Shown here: piece by piece, positions 9,131 to 17,462 of the stretch | How positions within the stretch are numbered: the first letter of the stretch is position 1 | How the letters are laid out: every line of letters starts with the position of its first letter | Origin: Sphingorhabdus sp. EL138 | Lineage (GTDB): Bacteria; Pseudomonadota; Alphaproteobacteria; Sphingomonadales; Sphingomonadaceae | Direction of reading: 5' to 3' | Length of the DNA: 32,491 nt | NCBI RefSeq assembly: GCF_945882965.1 | Contig: NZ_CAMCWY010000027.1 | Coordinates: forward strand, 1-32,491 | Position numbers and translations under genes: made by a program | Notes under the pieces: model-generated | Told to the model about the DNA's origin: nothing | Database searches by the model: none | Seen by the model: only the letters and a program-made list of their open reading frames with translations

Positions 9131-10297
9131 GTGACTATCGACAACATCAAATGTGACGTTGCCATCGTTGGCGGCGGTCTTGCTGGCGGGCTGATCGCGC
9201 TGGCACTTGCCAAGTTGCGGCCCGAGTTACATGTTGTGCTCATCGAACAAGGGCAAAGCTTTGGCGGCAATCATATCTGGAGCTACTTTGCGAGCGACAT
9301 TTTGCCTGAGCATCGCTGGCTGACTGCGCCTTTGGTCACCTATGGCTGGTCGGGCTATGACGTGAAATTTCCCGCACACAGCCGTTCGCTTGATAATATT
9401 TATTACACCATCGAATCTGAACGCCTGGATTGGGTCTTGCGGCATAATCTGCCAGCATCTTCCTTAATGCTCGGCCGCGAAGTAAAGGCGGTTTCCCCGC
9501 GTCTCGTGGTGCTCGACGGCGCGCAGCGGATCAACGCAGGCGGTGTTATCGATGTGCGCGGCGCTGGCGATTTGAACCATCTCGACTGCGGTTGGCAAAA
9601 ATTCACTGGGCAATTGATGCAATTGTCCGAGCCGCACAACATCACCAAGCCAATCGTCATGGACGCCACGGTGGACCAACATGACGGCTATCGTTTCGTT
9701 TACGTCCTGCCCTTTGGTATGGACCAGCTGTTTGTCGAAGACACCTATTATAGCGACAAGCCCGACCTTGACCCGCGCATTTTGCGGCAACGGCTGGCCG
9801 CTTATGCCGATGAACAAGGCTGGAAAGTCGAACGCGTTCTGCGTGAGGAAAATGGCGTTTTACCAGTTGTTATGGGCGGCGATCTGGAAAGCTATTGGAA
9901 TAGTGGAAGCGGCCGGACAGCCAAGGCCGGCGCGCGGGGTGCATTTTTTCAACCCGTCACGAGCTACTCCCTGCCCGATGCCGTGCGCAACGCGATTTTC
10001 ATTGCAGAGCAGCCGGAACTTGACGGTGACAAGCTGAACCTCGCTTTACGTCAACGGGCAGAGGAGCATTGGCGTAAGGGCAGATTCTTCCGTATGCTGA
10101 ACCGCATGCTCTTCCGCGGCGCAGATGGTGCCGACCGGTACAAGATATTGGAACGCTTCTACCGGCTTCAACCCAGTTTGATTGAGCGCTTTTACGCTGG
10201 AAACACGACCCTAGGGGATATGGCGCGGATCCTCTCGGGTAAGCCACCCATTTCCATAGGACGGGCGATAAAGGCGATCTGGGGCAAGAAAAGGTGA
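9131..10297 (+). CDS. crtY: lycopene beta-cyclase CrtY
   Basis: The 388-residue protein begins with a dinucleotide-binding fold (VAIVGGGLAGGLIALAL, about residues 10-26) and contains the cyclase segment FVYVLPFGMDQLFVEDTYYS typical of bacterial CrtY. It closes both ends of lycopene to give beta-carotene at the membrane. The start is GTG. It is the first gene of crtY-crtI-LOG-crtB; its stop overlaps the GTG of crtI by four bases. The order Y-I-B matches carotenoid clusters of Sphingomonadales. Confidence 0.96.
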   Translation: MTIDNIKCDVAIVGGGLAGGLIALALAKLRPELHVVLIEQGQSFGGNHIWSYFASDILPEHRWLTAPLVTYGWSGYDVKFPAHSRSLDNIYYTIESERLDWVLRHNLPASSLMLGREVKAVSPRLVVLDGAQRINAGGVIDVRGAGDLNHLDCGWQKFTGQLMQLSEPHNITKPIVMDATVDQHDGYRFVYVLPFGMDQLFVEDTYYSDKPDLDPRILRQRLAAYADEQGWKVERVLREENGVLPVVMGGDLESYWNSGSGRTAKAGARGAFFQPVTSYSLPDAVRNAIFIAEQPELDGDKLNLALRQRAEEHWRKGRFFRMLNRMLFRGADGADRYKILERFYRLQPSLIERFYAGNTTLGDMARILSGKPPISIGRAIKAIWGKKR

Positions 10298-11781
10298 CCA
10301 AGACAGCTGTCGTCATCGGCGCCGGGTTTGGCGGCCTCGCACTCGCCATTCGCCTGCAGTCCGCAGGGATAGCGACCACAATAATCGAAGCGCGGGACAA
10401 GCCCGGTGGCCGGGCTTATTATTGGGAGAAGGATGGCTTCACCTTTGATGGTGGCCCGACCGTCATCACCGATCCGCCGTGCTTGGAAGAATTATGGGCG
10501 CTGTCTGGGCACAAGATGGCAGACGATGTTGAACTGATGCCGGTGTTCCCGTTTTACCGCCTCAATTGGCCGGATGGCACGAATTTCGATTACTCCAACG
10601 ATGCGCCGGGCCTGCAAATAGAGATCGAGAAATTGAACCCTGAAGATGTTGCGGGCTATCGCAAGTTCCTAGAATATTCAAAGGGCGTGTATCAACAAGG
10701 CTATCAAAAGCTTGGTTCCGTTGCGTTTATCGACTTTGCCTCAATGATAAAGGCCGCGCCGGCGCTGATGAAATATCAGGCATGGCGCTCGGTCTATTCG
10801 ATTGTCTCTTCCTACGTCAAAGATGAGAAATTGCGCCAAGCGCTATCGTTTCACACCTTGCTCGTTGGCGGCAATCCCATGAGCGCCAGCGCAATTTATG
10901 CGCTTATCCACACCATCGAAAAAGAAGGCGGCGTCTGGTTTGCCAAGGGCGGCACAAACCGCGTCGTCAATGCCATGGCGACGCTTTTCGAACGGCTTGG
11001 CGGGACCGTTCGTTTGGGCGATGCGGTCGAAGAAATTGAAACACGCGGCGACAAGGTCATAGGCGTACGCACAAAATCGGGTTGGCGCATGGATTGCGAC
11101 ATGGCGGCATCAAATGGCGATTTGATGCACACATACAACGATTTGTTGACTGGCAATAAACGCGGCGAACGGGCGGCCAACGCCCTTCGTCGTAAAAGCT
11201 GGTCGCCTTCTTTGTTCGTGCTGCATTTGGGCATAAAGGGAACTTGGCCTGGTATCCCGCACCACATGATATTGTTTGGCCCGCGCTATAAGGGGCTGAT
11301 GGACGATATCTTCAAATATGGCGTCGTGCCCAAAGACACTGCGCTCTATTTGCATCACCCAACCGTCACCGACCCAAGCCTTGCGCCCCAAGGTTGCTCG
11401 ACTTTTTATGTCCTCGCGCCCGTCGCCCATTTGGGCAAAGCGCCGCATGATTGGGATGGTGATGTGGGTGAGGCGATGAAGGAACGGATATTGGACGAGC
11501 TGGAACGCCGCCTGATCCCTGACATCCGCAGCCGCATCATCACGCAGTTCCATTATACACCCACAGATTTTGGCCGCGACTTGTCAGCGCATTTGGGCAG
11601 CGCGTTCAGCCTTGAACCCGTCCTCTGGCAATCGGCCTATTTGCGCGCGCACAACCGCGATGACGCGATATCGAACCTGTATTTTGTCGGCGCAGGCACG
11701 CACCCCGGCGCTGGCATCCCCGGCGTTGTGGGTAGCGCAAAAGCAACGGCCGCATTGATGTTAGAGGACGCACATTCGTGA
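10294..11781 (+). CDS. crtI: phytoene desaturase CrtI
   Basis: A 495-residue FAD enzyme that converts phytoene to lycopene. The N-terminal FAD motif GAGFGGLALAIRLQSAG and following GGRAYYWEKDGFTFDGGPT are diagnostic. The C-terminal signature YFVGAGTHPGAGIPGVVGSA is that of bacterial-type phytoene desaturases. It starts with GTG inside the crtY stop (GTGA) and its own stop overlaps the next gene's GTG in the same way, so three reading frames are translationally coupled. Confidence 0.97.
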   Translation: MTKTAVVIGAGFGGLALAIRLQSAGIATTIIEARDKPGGRAYYWEKDGFTFDGGPTVITDPPCLEELWALSGHKMADDVELMPVFPFYRLNWPDGTNFDYSNDAPGLQIEIEKLNPEDVAGYRKFLEYSKGVYQQGYQKLGSVAFIDFASMIKAAPALMKYQAWRSVYSIVSSYVKDEKLRQALSFHTLLVGGNPMSASAIYALIHTIEKEGGVWFAKGGTNRVVNAMATLFERLGGTVRLGDAVEEIETRGDKVIGVRTKSGWRMDCDMAASNGDLMHTYNDLLTGNKRGERAANALRRKSWSPSLFVLHLGIKGTWPGIPHHMILFGPRYKGLMDDIFKYGVVPKDTALYLHHPTVTDPSLAPQGCSTFYVLAPVAHLGKAPHDWDGDVGEAMKERILDELERRLIPDIRSRIITQFHYTPTDFGRDLSAHLGSAFSLEPVLWQSAYLRAHNRDDAISNLYFVGAGTHPGAGIPGVVGSAKATAALMLEDAHS

Positions 11782-12359
11782 AACGCCTTGCAGTATATTG
11801 CGGGTCAGCGACGCCTGAAAATCCCATATATATCAACGTCGCGTACGAAGTCGGAAAGGCGTTGGCCAAACGCGGCATCGGCGTTGTCTACGGTGGCGGA
11901 CGGCTGGGCCTGATGGGCGCAGTGGCCGATAGCGCGCTGGAAGCAGGCGGCGAAGTGATTGGCATTATCCCAGAGGCTTTGGTGGGCGCAGAAGTCGCGC
12001 ACAAGGGCTGCACCGAACTGCATGTGGTATCGGGCATGCACGAGCGCAAGCAACGCTTCACCGACTTGTCCGACGGTTTTATTACCATTCCCGGCGGCGT
12101 GGGCACGATGGATGAATTGTGGGAAGCGATCAGCTGGTCGCAGCTTGGCTATCACCAAAAACCCGTTGGCCTTTTGAACGTCGCCGGGTTTTTTGACCAG
12201 TTAATCGAATTTAACCAGAATATGATCGACGTTGGTTTCATTCGGCCACAACATGCCGGGATTATGATCGTCGATGATAATCTGGATGGCCTGTTGGCCA
12301 AAATGGCGGCCTATGTACCGCACAAAACGATTTTCCAGATGAAAGCGGACGACCTGTGA
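11778..12359 (+). CDS. LOG-family (TIGR00730) Rossmann protein, putative nucleotide 5'-monophosphate phosphoribohydrolase
   Basis: A 193-residue protein with the LOG hallmarks: YGGGRLGLMG (38-47), MHERK (87-91) and PGGVGTMDE (105-113). Characterised members release the base from cytokinin riboside monophosphates or from other nucleoside monophosphates such as AMP. The GTG start overlaps the crtI stop by four bases, so it is made with the carotenoid enzymes. No link between LOG activity and carotenoid synthesis is established that I know of; it may simply have been captured in the operon. A palindromic repeat begins two bases after its stop. Confidence 0.93.
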   Translation: MKRLAVYCGSATPENPIYINVAYEVGKALAKRGIGVVYGGGRLGLMGAVADSALEAGGEVIGIIPEALVGAEVAHKGCTELHVVSGMHERKQRFTDLSDGFITIPGGVGTMDELWEAISWSQLGYHQKPVGLLNVAGFFDQLIEFNQNMIDVGFIRPQHAGIMIVDDNLDGLLAKMAAYVPHKTIFQMKADDL

Positions 12360-12360
12360 C

Positions 12361-12501
12361 TCCTCCCCGATACGGGGAGGGGGACCATGCGCAGCATGGT
12401 GGAGGGGCACCCGATAAGGCCCCTGACCAAGAAGGCATGTATTCCCTGCACCTGCCCCTCCACCAGCCTTCGGCTGGTCCCCCTCCCATGGCAGGGGAGG
12501 A
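12361..12501. repeat. 141-bp palindromic intergenic repeat (MITE/REP-like)
   Basis: Two 49-base arms (12361-12409 and 12453-12501) are near-perfect inverted copies separated by 43 bases. Aligned arms share TCCTCCCC, GGAGGGGGACCA and TGGTGGAGGGGCA and differ only at two short internal spots. Each arm also folds on itself (CCTCCCC/GGGGAGG; ACCATGC/GCATGGT in one arm, ACCAGCC-TTC-GGCTGGT in the other). The unit occupies the whole gap between the LOG gene and crtB. Similar C/G-rich palindromes are scattered between genes in many alphaproteobacteria, by my recollection. The last arm ends in GGGGAGGA, immediately before the crtB start. Confidence 0.9.
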
Positions 12502-13431
12502 ATGATGTTCAACCGCCCCGCACTCGTCGCATTTGCGCAAGAAAGCATCTCGCGCGGGTCGAAATCCTTTCGCTTCGCCAGCCGGCTGTTCGACAGGACA
12601 ACGCGCGAGCGGGTGTGGTTGCTGTACGCATGGTGCCGCAAATGTGACGATATGGCCGATGGGCAGGACCATGGCGGCGCGATGGAGGCGGTCACGGACC
12701 CGCAGGCGCGGTTGCAGGCGATACGCGAACTGACGGCAATGGCGCTCGCCGGAAAACCCACGGGCGAACCAGCCTTTGACTGCTTGGGTGTGGTCGCACG
12801 CGAATGTGGCCTCACGCCGCGCATGGCAGAGGATGTAATCGAAGGCTTTGCCCTCGACGCTGCGGACTGGCAGCCGCGCCGCGAAAGCGACCTGTATCAA
12901 TATTGCTACCATGTCGCAGGCGCGGTTGGCGTTATGATGGCGGTGGTCATGGGCGTGCCAGCTGATGATGACTCCACGCTCGACAGGGCCTGCGACCTTG
13001 GCCTTGCTTTTCAGCTTGCCAATATCGCCCGCGACATAGCGGAAGATGACGCGGCTGGCCGATGCTATTTGCCCGATGATTGGCTCGCCATGCTCGATAT
13101 CGGACCCGGCGAACATATGAAGCCGCATAACCAAAAAAAACTGGCGCTGATGGGCCGCTGGCTCGCGGATGAGGCTGAGCAGTATGAGGCATCGGCACGC
13201 GTTGGTGCCAAGCATTTGCCCTTGCGCGCCCGCTGGGCAGTCTTGTCAGCGGCCGGCATTTACGGCGAAATCGCCCGCAAGGTCCGCGCTGCCGGTGCGC
13301 AGGCCTGGGAACAACGGATTTTCACCAGCCGGCCAGAGAAATTCCGATGGGTGCGCAAGGCGTTTGTTGACGCGGTCGCGAACAATCCACGTTATATGGA
13401 TCGCGGTTCATTGTGGACGCGGTCTAGCTAA
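12502..13431 (+). CDS. crtB: phytoene synthase CrtB
   Basis: A 309-residue trans-isoprenyl synthase that condenses two geranylgeranyl diphosphates into phytoene. The first Asp-rich motif is DDMAD (49-53) after LYAWCRKC, and the second is RDIAEDD (177-183) followed by AAGRCYLP; the YCYHVAGAVG segment (about 134-143) is also family-typical. The start is the first of two adjacent ATGs. Its Shine-Dalgarno (GGGGAGG) is the end of the palindromic repeat. The stop overlaps the stop of the convergent cysQ gene. Confidence 0.96.
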   Translation: MMFNRPALVAFAQESISRGSKSFRFASRLFDRTTRERVWLLYAWCRKCDDMADGQDHGGAMEAVTDPQARLQAIRELTAMALAGKPTGEPAFDCLGVVARECGLTPRMAEDVIEGFALDAADWQPRRESDLYQYCYHVAGAVGVMMAVVMGVPADDDSTLDRACDLGLAFQLANIARDIAEDDAAGRCYLPDDWLAMLDIGPGEHMKPHNQKKLALMGRWLADEAEQYEASARVGAKHLPLRARWAVLSAAGIYGEIARKVRAAGAQAWEQRIFTSRPEKFRWVRKAFVDAVANNPRYMDRGSLWTRSS

Positions 13432-14222
13432 GCGAGCAGTTGCGTCGCCCTACCCGACAGGCGCGCCACTGCCGCCTGATGAATCCCCGGCGCGCAACAG
13501 ATTAGGCCGAAATCCAATGGCGCGCGTTTGTTATAGCGTATAGCTTGCCCCAACGCGTCGGTAACAATCCCGCCTGCCTCCTGCGCCACCAAATGCGCCG
13601 CCGCGATGTCCCATTCATTGCCCCATCGCAACGTCGCGACAAGATCCGCACGGTCGCAGGCAACCATCGTCATGCGCATGGCAATGCTGTTGGGCTTAGT
13701 CACCGTCACCAAATCCGCATCCAGTTTTGGCAAATCATCGGCAGGCACGCGTGATCCGGCGAAGTCCAGCCGGGTGCTGCCCTTAAGCCGCGCTCCATTG
13801 CAGGTTACGCCTTCCCCGTGCGCCGCTACCCAGACTTTGCCTTGCGCAGGTGCTGCCATCACGGCGAAGACCGGCAGGCCATCGGCCACCAAAGCCACCG
13901 ACACGCACCATCCGCTGCGCCCGCGCACATAATCGCGGGTGCCGTCAATCGGGTCGACGAGCCACAGTAGTCGAGCGTCCAGCCGTGACGGGTCATCAAC
14001 GGTTTCCTCTGACAACCAAGCCGCTGCAGGCAAAATGGCCCGCAGCCTTTTGGTGAGAAAGGCGTCAACCGCCATATCGATGTCGCTGACAGGGTTATTC
14101 TTGCCCTTGTCCCACACGTTCGTGTCGGCGGCAGCGCCCTCCCGCCAACTGGCAAAGGCCAATGCTGCGGCCTCTTGCGTGGCTGCTACCACAGCATCCC
14201 GGTCAAGCTTGCGTTCAGGCAC
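13428..14222 (-). CDS. cysQ: inositol monophosphatase-fold enzyme, CysQ-like 3'(2'),5'-bisphosphate nucleotidase
   Basis: A 264-residue protein with the metal-site motifs of the IMPase fold: WLSEE (69-73), DPIDGT (90-95) and WDIAAAHLVAQEAGG (204-218). CysQ removes the 3'-phosphate of PAP made during sulfate assimilation; related members act on inositol or histidinol phosphates, so the exact substrate is inferred from overall resemblance. The GTG start lies in the last codons of pmbA (8-base overlap), suggesting co-translation of the pair. Confidence 0.85.
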   Translation of the reverse strand: MPERKLDRDAVVAATQEAAALAFASWREGAAADTNVWDKGKNNPVSDIDMAVDAFLTKRLRAILPAAAWLSEETVDDPSRLDARLLWLVDPIDGTRDYVRGRSGWCVSVALVADGLPVFAVMAAPAQGKVWVAAHGEGVTCNGARLKGSTRLDFAGSRVPADDLPKLDADLVTVTKPNSIAMRMTMVACDRADLVATLRWGNEWDIAAAHLVAQEAGGIVTDALGQAIRYNKRAPLDFGLICCAPGIHQAAVARLSGRATQLLA

Positions 14223-15561
14223 CTGCGATCATCATGCCGTCGATGCGCAATGTTGGCACGTTCATGCTGCGTATGAATTCGAGGTCATTGGCCGCAGTCA
14301 TGGCCGCAAACATGTCCTTCAAATTACCCGCAATGGTGAATTCGCTCACTGGTCCTGCAATTTCGCCGTTTATAATAAGGAAACCTGCGGCACCCCGGCT
14401 GTAATCGCCCGTGACTGGGTTCACGCCTTGGCCTGCGAGCTCATGGATATACACGCCATGTTTGATATCGGCGATCAGTTCCGTGACGCTGACGCTACCA
14501 CCCTCCAAATGCACGTTGGATGTGCTGACGCCTGGCGCACCGCTGATCCCGCGACTAGCATGGCCAGTGGGTTCAAGCCCCAATTGCCGCGCCGACGCGC
14601 TTTCCATTAACCAACCCGTCAACACGCCCTTTTCGATGATATAACGGCGCGCCGTGGGCAGGCCTTCTCCATCAAAGGCGCGTGAACCAAGGCCGCGCAT
14701 CTGGTGCGGGTCATCGATAATGGAAAGGCCGCTGTCGAACAACTGCGCGCCAAGCGATTCCAGCAGGAAGCTTGTTTTCCGCGCAATCGCCGACCCGCTG
14801 ATGCCGCCGAGCAAATGGCCAACCAAGGATCCACCTACGCGTGGGTCAAACACCACGGGCATCTGGCCGCTTTTGACCATGCCGGGGTTCAACCGTTTAA
14901 CTGCGCGCTCCCCTGCCCGGGTGCCAATGTTGGCTGGGCTGTCGAGGTCAGCAAGATGCCGCGCCGACCGCCAGTCATAATCGCGTTCCTTGGAATCACC
15001 ATCGCCAGACAGCACGCTGGCCGACATGCCATAGCCCGAACCGGATTTAACGCCTGCAAAGCCATGGCTGGTCGCCAGAGCGAAGATACTGCGTCCGGCG
15101 CTGGCGCCAGCGCCTTCGCTGTTGTTGACGCCGGGCACGGCGCGCGCCGCGTCTTCGCATTCCAAAGCCGCTGCACGCAGTAGGGCTGGGTCGGGGTCAA
15201 GGCCGTCATCGCTATCAAAATCTGGAACAGCCCCTGTCAGCACACGATCCTGCGGCGCGAGGCCCGCATATTGGTCCTCCGGCGCTTCCTTTGCCATATC
15301 GATTGCGCGGGTGACGAGCCCTGCCAGAATGTCCGGATTCATATTGGAGGATGAAATGGTGGCGGAGCGTTGGCCGACAAACACACGCAGGCCGATATCT
15401 TCGCCTTCGGAGCGGGCGACATCTTCCAACTGGCCAAGCCGCACTTGCACCTCCGTCGAGGCGTCGCAGACATAGACGGCATCCGCCGCGTCAGCGCCTG
15501 CCTTCATGGCTTGGGAAACGAGATTTTGCGCGCGATCAAGCGCATGTTGTGGTGTTAGCAT
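14215..15561 (-). CDS. pmbA: PmbA/TldE, partner subunit of the TldD-TldE protease
   Basis: A 448-residue protein of the TldD/PmbA family. It lacks the HEXXXH zinc site of TldD, as expected for the TldE half. Typical segments are VRLGQLEDVARSEGEDIGLRV near the N-terminus, then DPRVGGSLVGHLLGGISG and, near the end, NPVTGDYSRGAAGF. With TldD it forms a cytoplasmic metalloprotease that cleaves unfolded peptides, matures microcin B17 and processes CcdA in enterobacteria. GGGAA precedes the ATG. It is followed directly by cysQ; tldD is not in the window. Confidence 0.95.
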   Translation of the reverse strand: MLTPQHALDRAQNLVSQAMKAGADAADAVYVCDASTEVQVRLGQLEDVARSEGEDIGLRVFVGQRSATISSSNMNPDILAGLVTRAIDMAKEAPEDQYAGLAPQDRVLTGAVPDFDSDDGLDPDPALLRAAALECEDAARAVPGVNNSEGAGASAGRSIFALATSHGFAGVKSGSGYGMSASVLSGDGDSKERDYDWRSARHLADLDSPANIGTRAGERAVKRLNPGMVKSGQMPVVFDPRVGGSLVGHLLGGISGSAIARKTSFLLESLGAQLFDSGLSIIDDPHQMRGLGSRAFDGEGLPTARRYIIEKGVLTGWLMESASARQLGLEPTGHASRGISGAPGVSTSNVHLEGGSVSVTELIADIKHGVYIHELAGQGVNPVTGDYSRGAAGFLIINGEIAGPVSEFTIAGNLKDMFAAMTAANDLEFIRSMNVPTLRIDGMMIAGA

Positions 15562-15607
15562 GATTCCCGCTTAGGCGCGGGCCGTTACAGCGTCAATCAA
15601 GCGGCCT

Positions 15608-15955
15608 TCAAAAAACCGTACATGCCACCGCCAACACCACCGGAATGGCAATCGCAGCAACCCACAATTTCAACCGTTCGGCAAGATATTGGGTTTCTAG
15701 GCCGTCATCTGGATGGGCCGTCGCACACAATGCCTGCCAACGCCGCTCCAAATTCCGGCACAAGGGAATGACGGCAGCGACCAAAAGGACCAAGACAAAA
15801 TACGGAAAAATAGACGTGCCGCGCGATTCAATCGTCGGCGTCACCAAAAATATCAAGGCCAATGTATACACAACCAGCGCAATCGCGACATGGTCAGACA
15901 TGCGTTTTGAATAGCTTTTATAGGCGCGCAGAGGCGCTTCTTGGGCTTTTGCCAT
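15608..15955 (-). CDS. small integral membrane protein, unknown
   Basis: A 115-residue protein with a basic N-terminus and three predicted hydrophobic helices (about residues 22-40, 50-65 and 93-115). The soluble loop between helices two and three is charged (ERRWQ...HPDDGLETQYLAERLK). No named domain recognised. A strong AGGAGAG ribosome-binding site seven bases before the ATG supports it as a real gene. It lies between queE and pmbA on the same strand, with small gaps on both sides. Confidence 0.75.
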   Translation of the reverse strand: MAKAQEAPLRAYKSYSKRMSDHVAIALVVYTLALIFLVTPTIESRGTSIFPYFVLVLLVAAVIPLCRNLERRWQALCATAHPDDGLETQYLAERLKLWVAAIAIPVVLAVACTVF

Positions 15956-16024
15956 TTTCTCTCTCCTCTTCCCGTTACAAGACTGTCACTTTCAGCAAGA
16001 GGTTTCAAGTAAATTTATACGGCG

Positions 16025-16663
16025 CTAGGGCAGGCCCAGAATCTTATGATTTTGCAAGGATAAGCGCCATTTCGGCCGCTCCATAACGAAACGCGTGGCC
16101 TCTTTGACATTGGCCGCATTTGCACCTGCATCGCCTGTATCCATTGGCTGAATAAGGAAATAGGCAAATTGCCATTGTTCCATAGCATCAACCTCGCTTG
16201 TCGGTTGTGGCCACACCAGTTTCAATTCATCGCCAGTGCGTTGAATGACGTCCGATCCAGCCTTTGGGCTGATGCACACCCAATCAATGCCGGGATGCAC
16301 CATTATCGTGCCGTTGCTTTCAATCGCGATCTGGAAAGCGTGGGCGTGGAGCGCGTCGACGATCCCGTCATCCACCTGCAACATGGGTTCGCCGCCGGTA
16401 ATCACCGCATAACGCTTGTCGGTGCCATCGCCCCATAACTCAGCAACCTTAGCCGCCAGCGCCTCGGCGTCATACCGCCCGCCATTTTCGCCGTCGATGC
16501 CGACAAAATCAGTGTCGCAAAACTGGCATATGGCGCTGGCGCGGTCGGCCTCGCGTCCGCTCCACAAATTGCAGCCGGAAAAGCGCAAGAACACTGCGCG
16601 GCGGCCCGCATGGACGCCCTCCCCCTGCAACGTTAGGAAAATCTCTTTAACCGCGTAGCTCAT
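16025..16663 (-). CDS. queE: 7-carboxy-7-deazaguanine synthase QueE
   Basis: A radical-SAM enzyme of queuosine/preQ0 synthesis; 212 residues. The cluster cysteines are Cys31, Cys46 and Cys49, giving the CX14CX2C spacing described for the Burkholderia-type QueE rather than the common CX3CX2C. Substrate-binding parts EIFLTLQGEGVHAGRRAVF and VITGGEPMLQ are present. Its ATG overlaps the queC stop (ATGA), so queC and queE are coupled. queD and queF are not in the window. Confidence 0.95.
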   Translation of the reverse strand: MSYAVKEIFLTLQGEGVHAGRRAVFLRFSGCNLWSGREADRASAICQFCDTDFVGIDGENGGRYDAEALAAKVAELWGDGTDKRYAVITGGEPMLQVDDGIVDALHAHAFQIAIESNGTIMVHPGIDWVCISPKAGSDVIQRTGDELKLVWPQPTSEVDAMEQWQFAYFLIQPMDTGDAGANAANVKEATRFVMERPKWRLSLQNHKILGLP

Positions 16664-17343
16664 GCGTACATCGTCGGGTCAGGCAGGCCCGCATCGACAA
16701 AGCCCTTGGCACGCAGGCGGCAGGCATCGCATTGACCGCAGGCCTTGTCATCCGGGCTTGGGTCATAGCAGGACCAGCTCATCCCCGCATCGAGCCCAAG
16801 CCGCGCCGCCTCCCGCGCAATGTCGGCCTTGGTCATATGCAGCAAAGGCGTGTGCACCGTGAAATGGTCGCCCTCAACACCCGCCTTAGTAGCCAAATTG
16901 GCCGTCGCCTCAAACGCGCGGATGAAATCGGGGCGGCAATCGGGGTAGCCCGAATAATCAAGCGCATTGACCCCAATCCAAAGGTCGCGCGCATTACGCG
17001 CCTCGGCAAGGCCAAGACATAAGGACAGGAATATGGTGTTGCGCGCCGGAACATAGGTCACAGGGATCGCACCAGACTCCACGCCTTCCTTTGGCACATC
17101 AATATCCGCCGTCAACGCCGACCCGCCAAAGCGCGTCAAGTCCAACGGCAATATTATATGCTCCTTCGCCCCCAAATGCGCAGCAATGCGGGCCGCGCTG
17201 TCCAGTTCAATACGGTGCCGCTGATTATAATCAATGGTCAACGCAATCAGGTCATACCCCGCCTCCCGCGCCAGTCCGGCCACAACCATGGAATCAAGAC
17301 CGCCCGACAAAAGGACGATTGCGGATTTAGTGTGTGTGCTCAT
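16660..17343 (-). CDS. queC: 7-cyano-7-deazaguanine synthase QueC
   Basis: This ATP-dependent enzyme converts 7-carboxy-7-deazaguanine to preQ0. From ATG 17343 it has 227 residues with the PP-loop SGGLDS (13-18) and, near the C-terminus, the four-cysteine zinc site (Cys in SWSCYDP and CGQCDAC). The open frame extends ten codons upstream, but the domain begins at SAIVLLSGGLDS and a G-rich stretch (GGGGGCGG) before this ATG fits a ribosome-binding site. It is first in the queC-queE pair. Confidence 0.96.
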   Translation of the reverse strand: MSTHTKSAIVLLSGGLDSMVVAGLAREAGYDLIALTIDYNQRHRIELDSAARIAAHLGAKEHIILPLDLTRFGGSALTADIDVPKEGVESGAIPVTYVPARNTIFLSLCLGLAEARNARDLWIGVNALDYSGYPDCRPDFIRAFEATANLATKAGVEGDHFTVHTPLLHMTKADIAREAARLGLDAGMSWSCYDPSPDDKACGQCDACRLRAKGFVDAGLPDPTMYA

Positions 17344-17462
17344 GCCGCCCCCATAGCCGTTCGTCATGGGCAAAGTCGAGACTGCGTGAGTGGGATTGTC
17401 TTAGGCGTTATGCACCTTTCACGGTAATTCCGAATTCACGGCTCGAACGTCCTGATGCGGGC

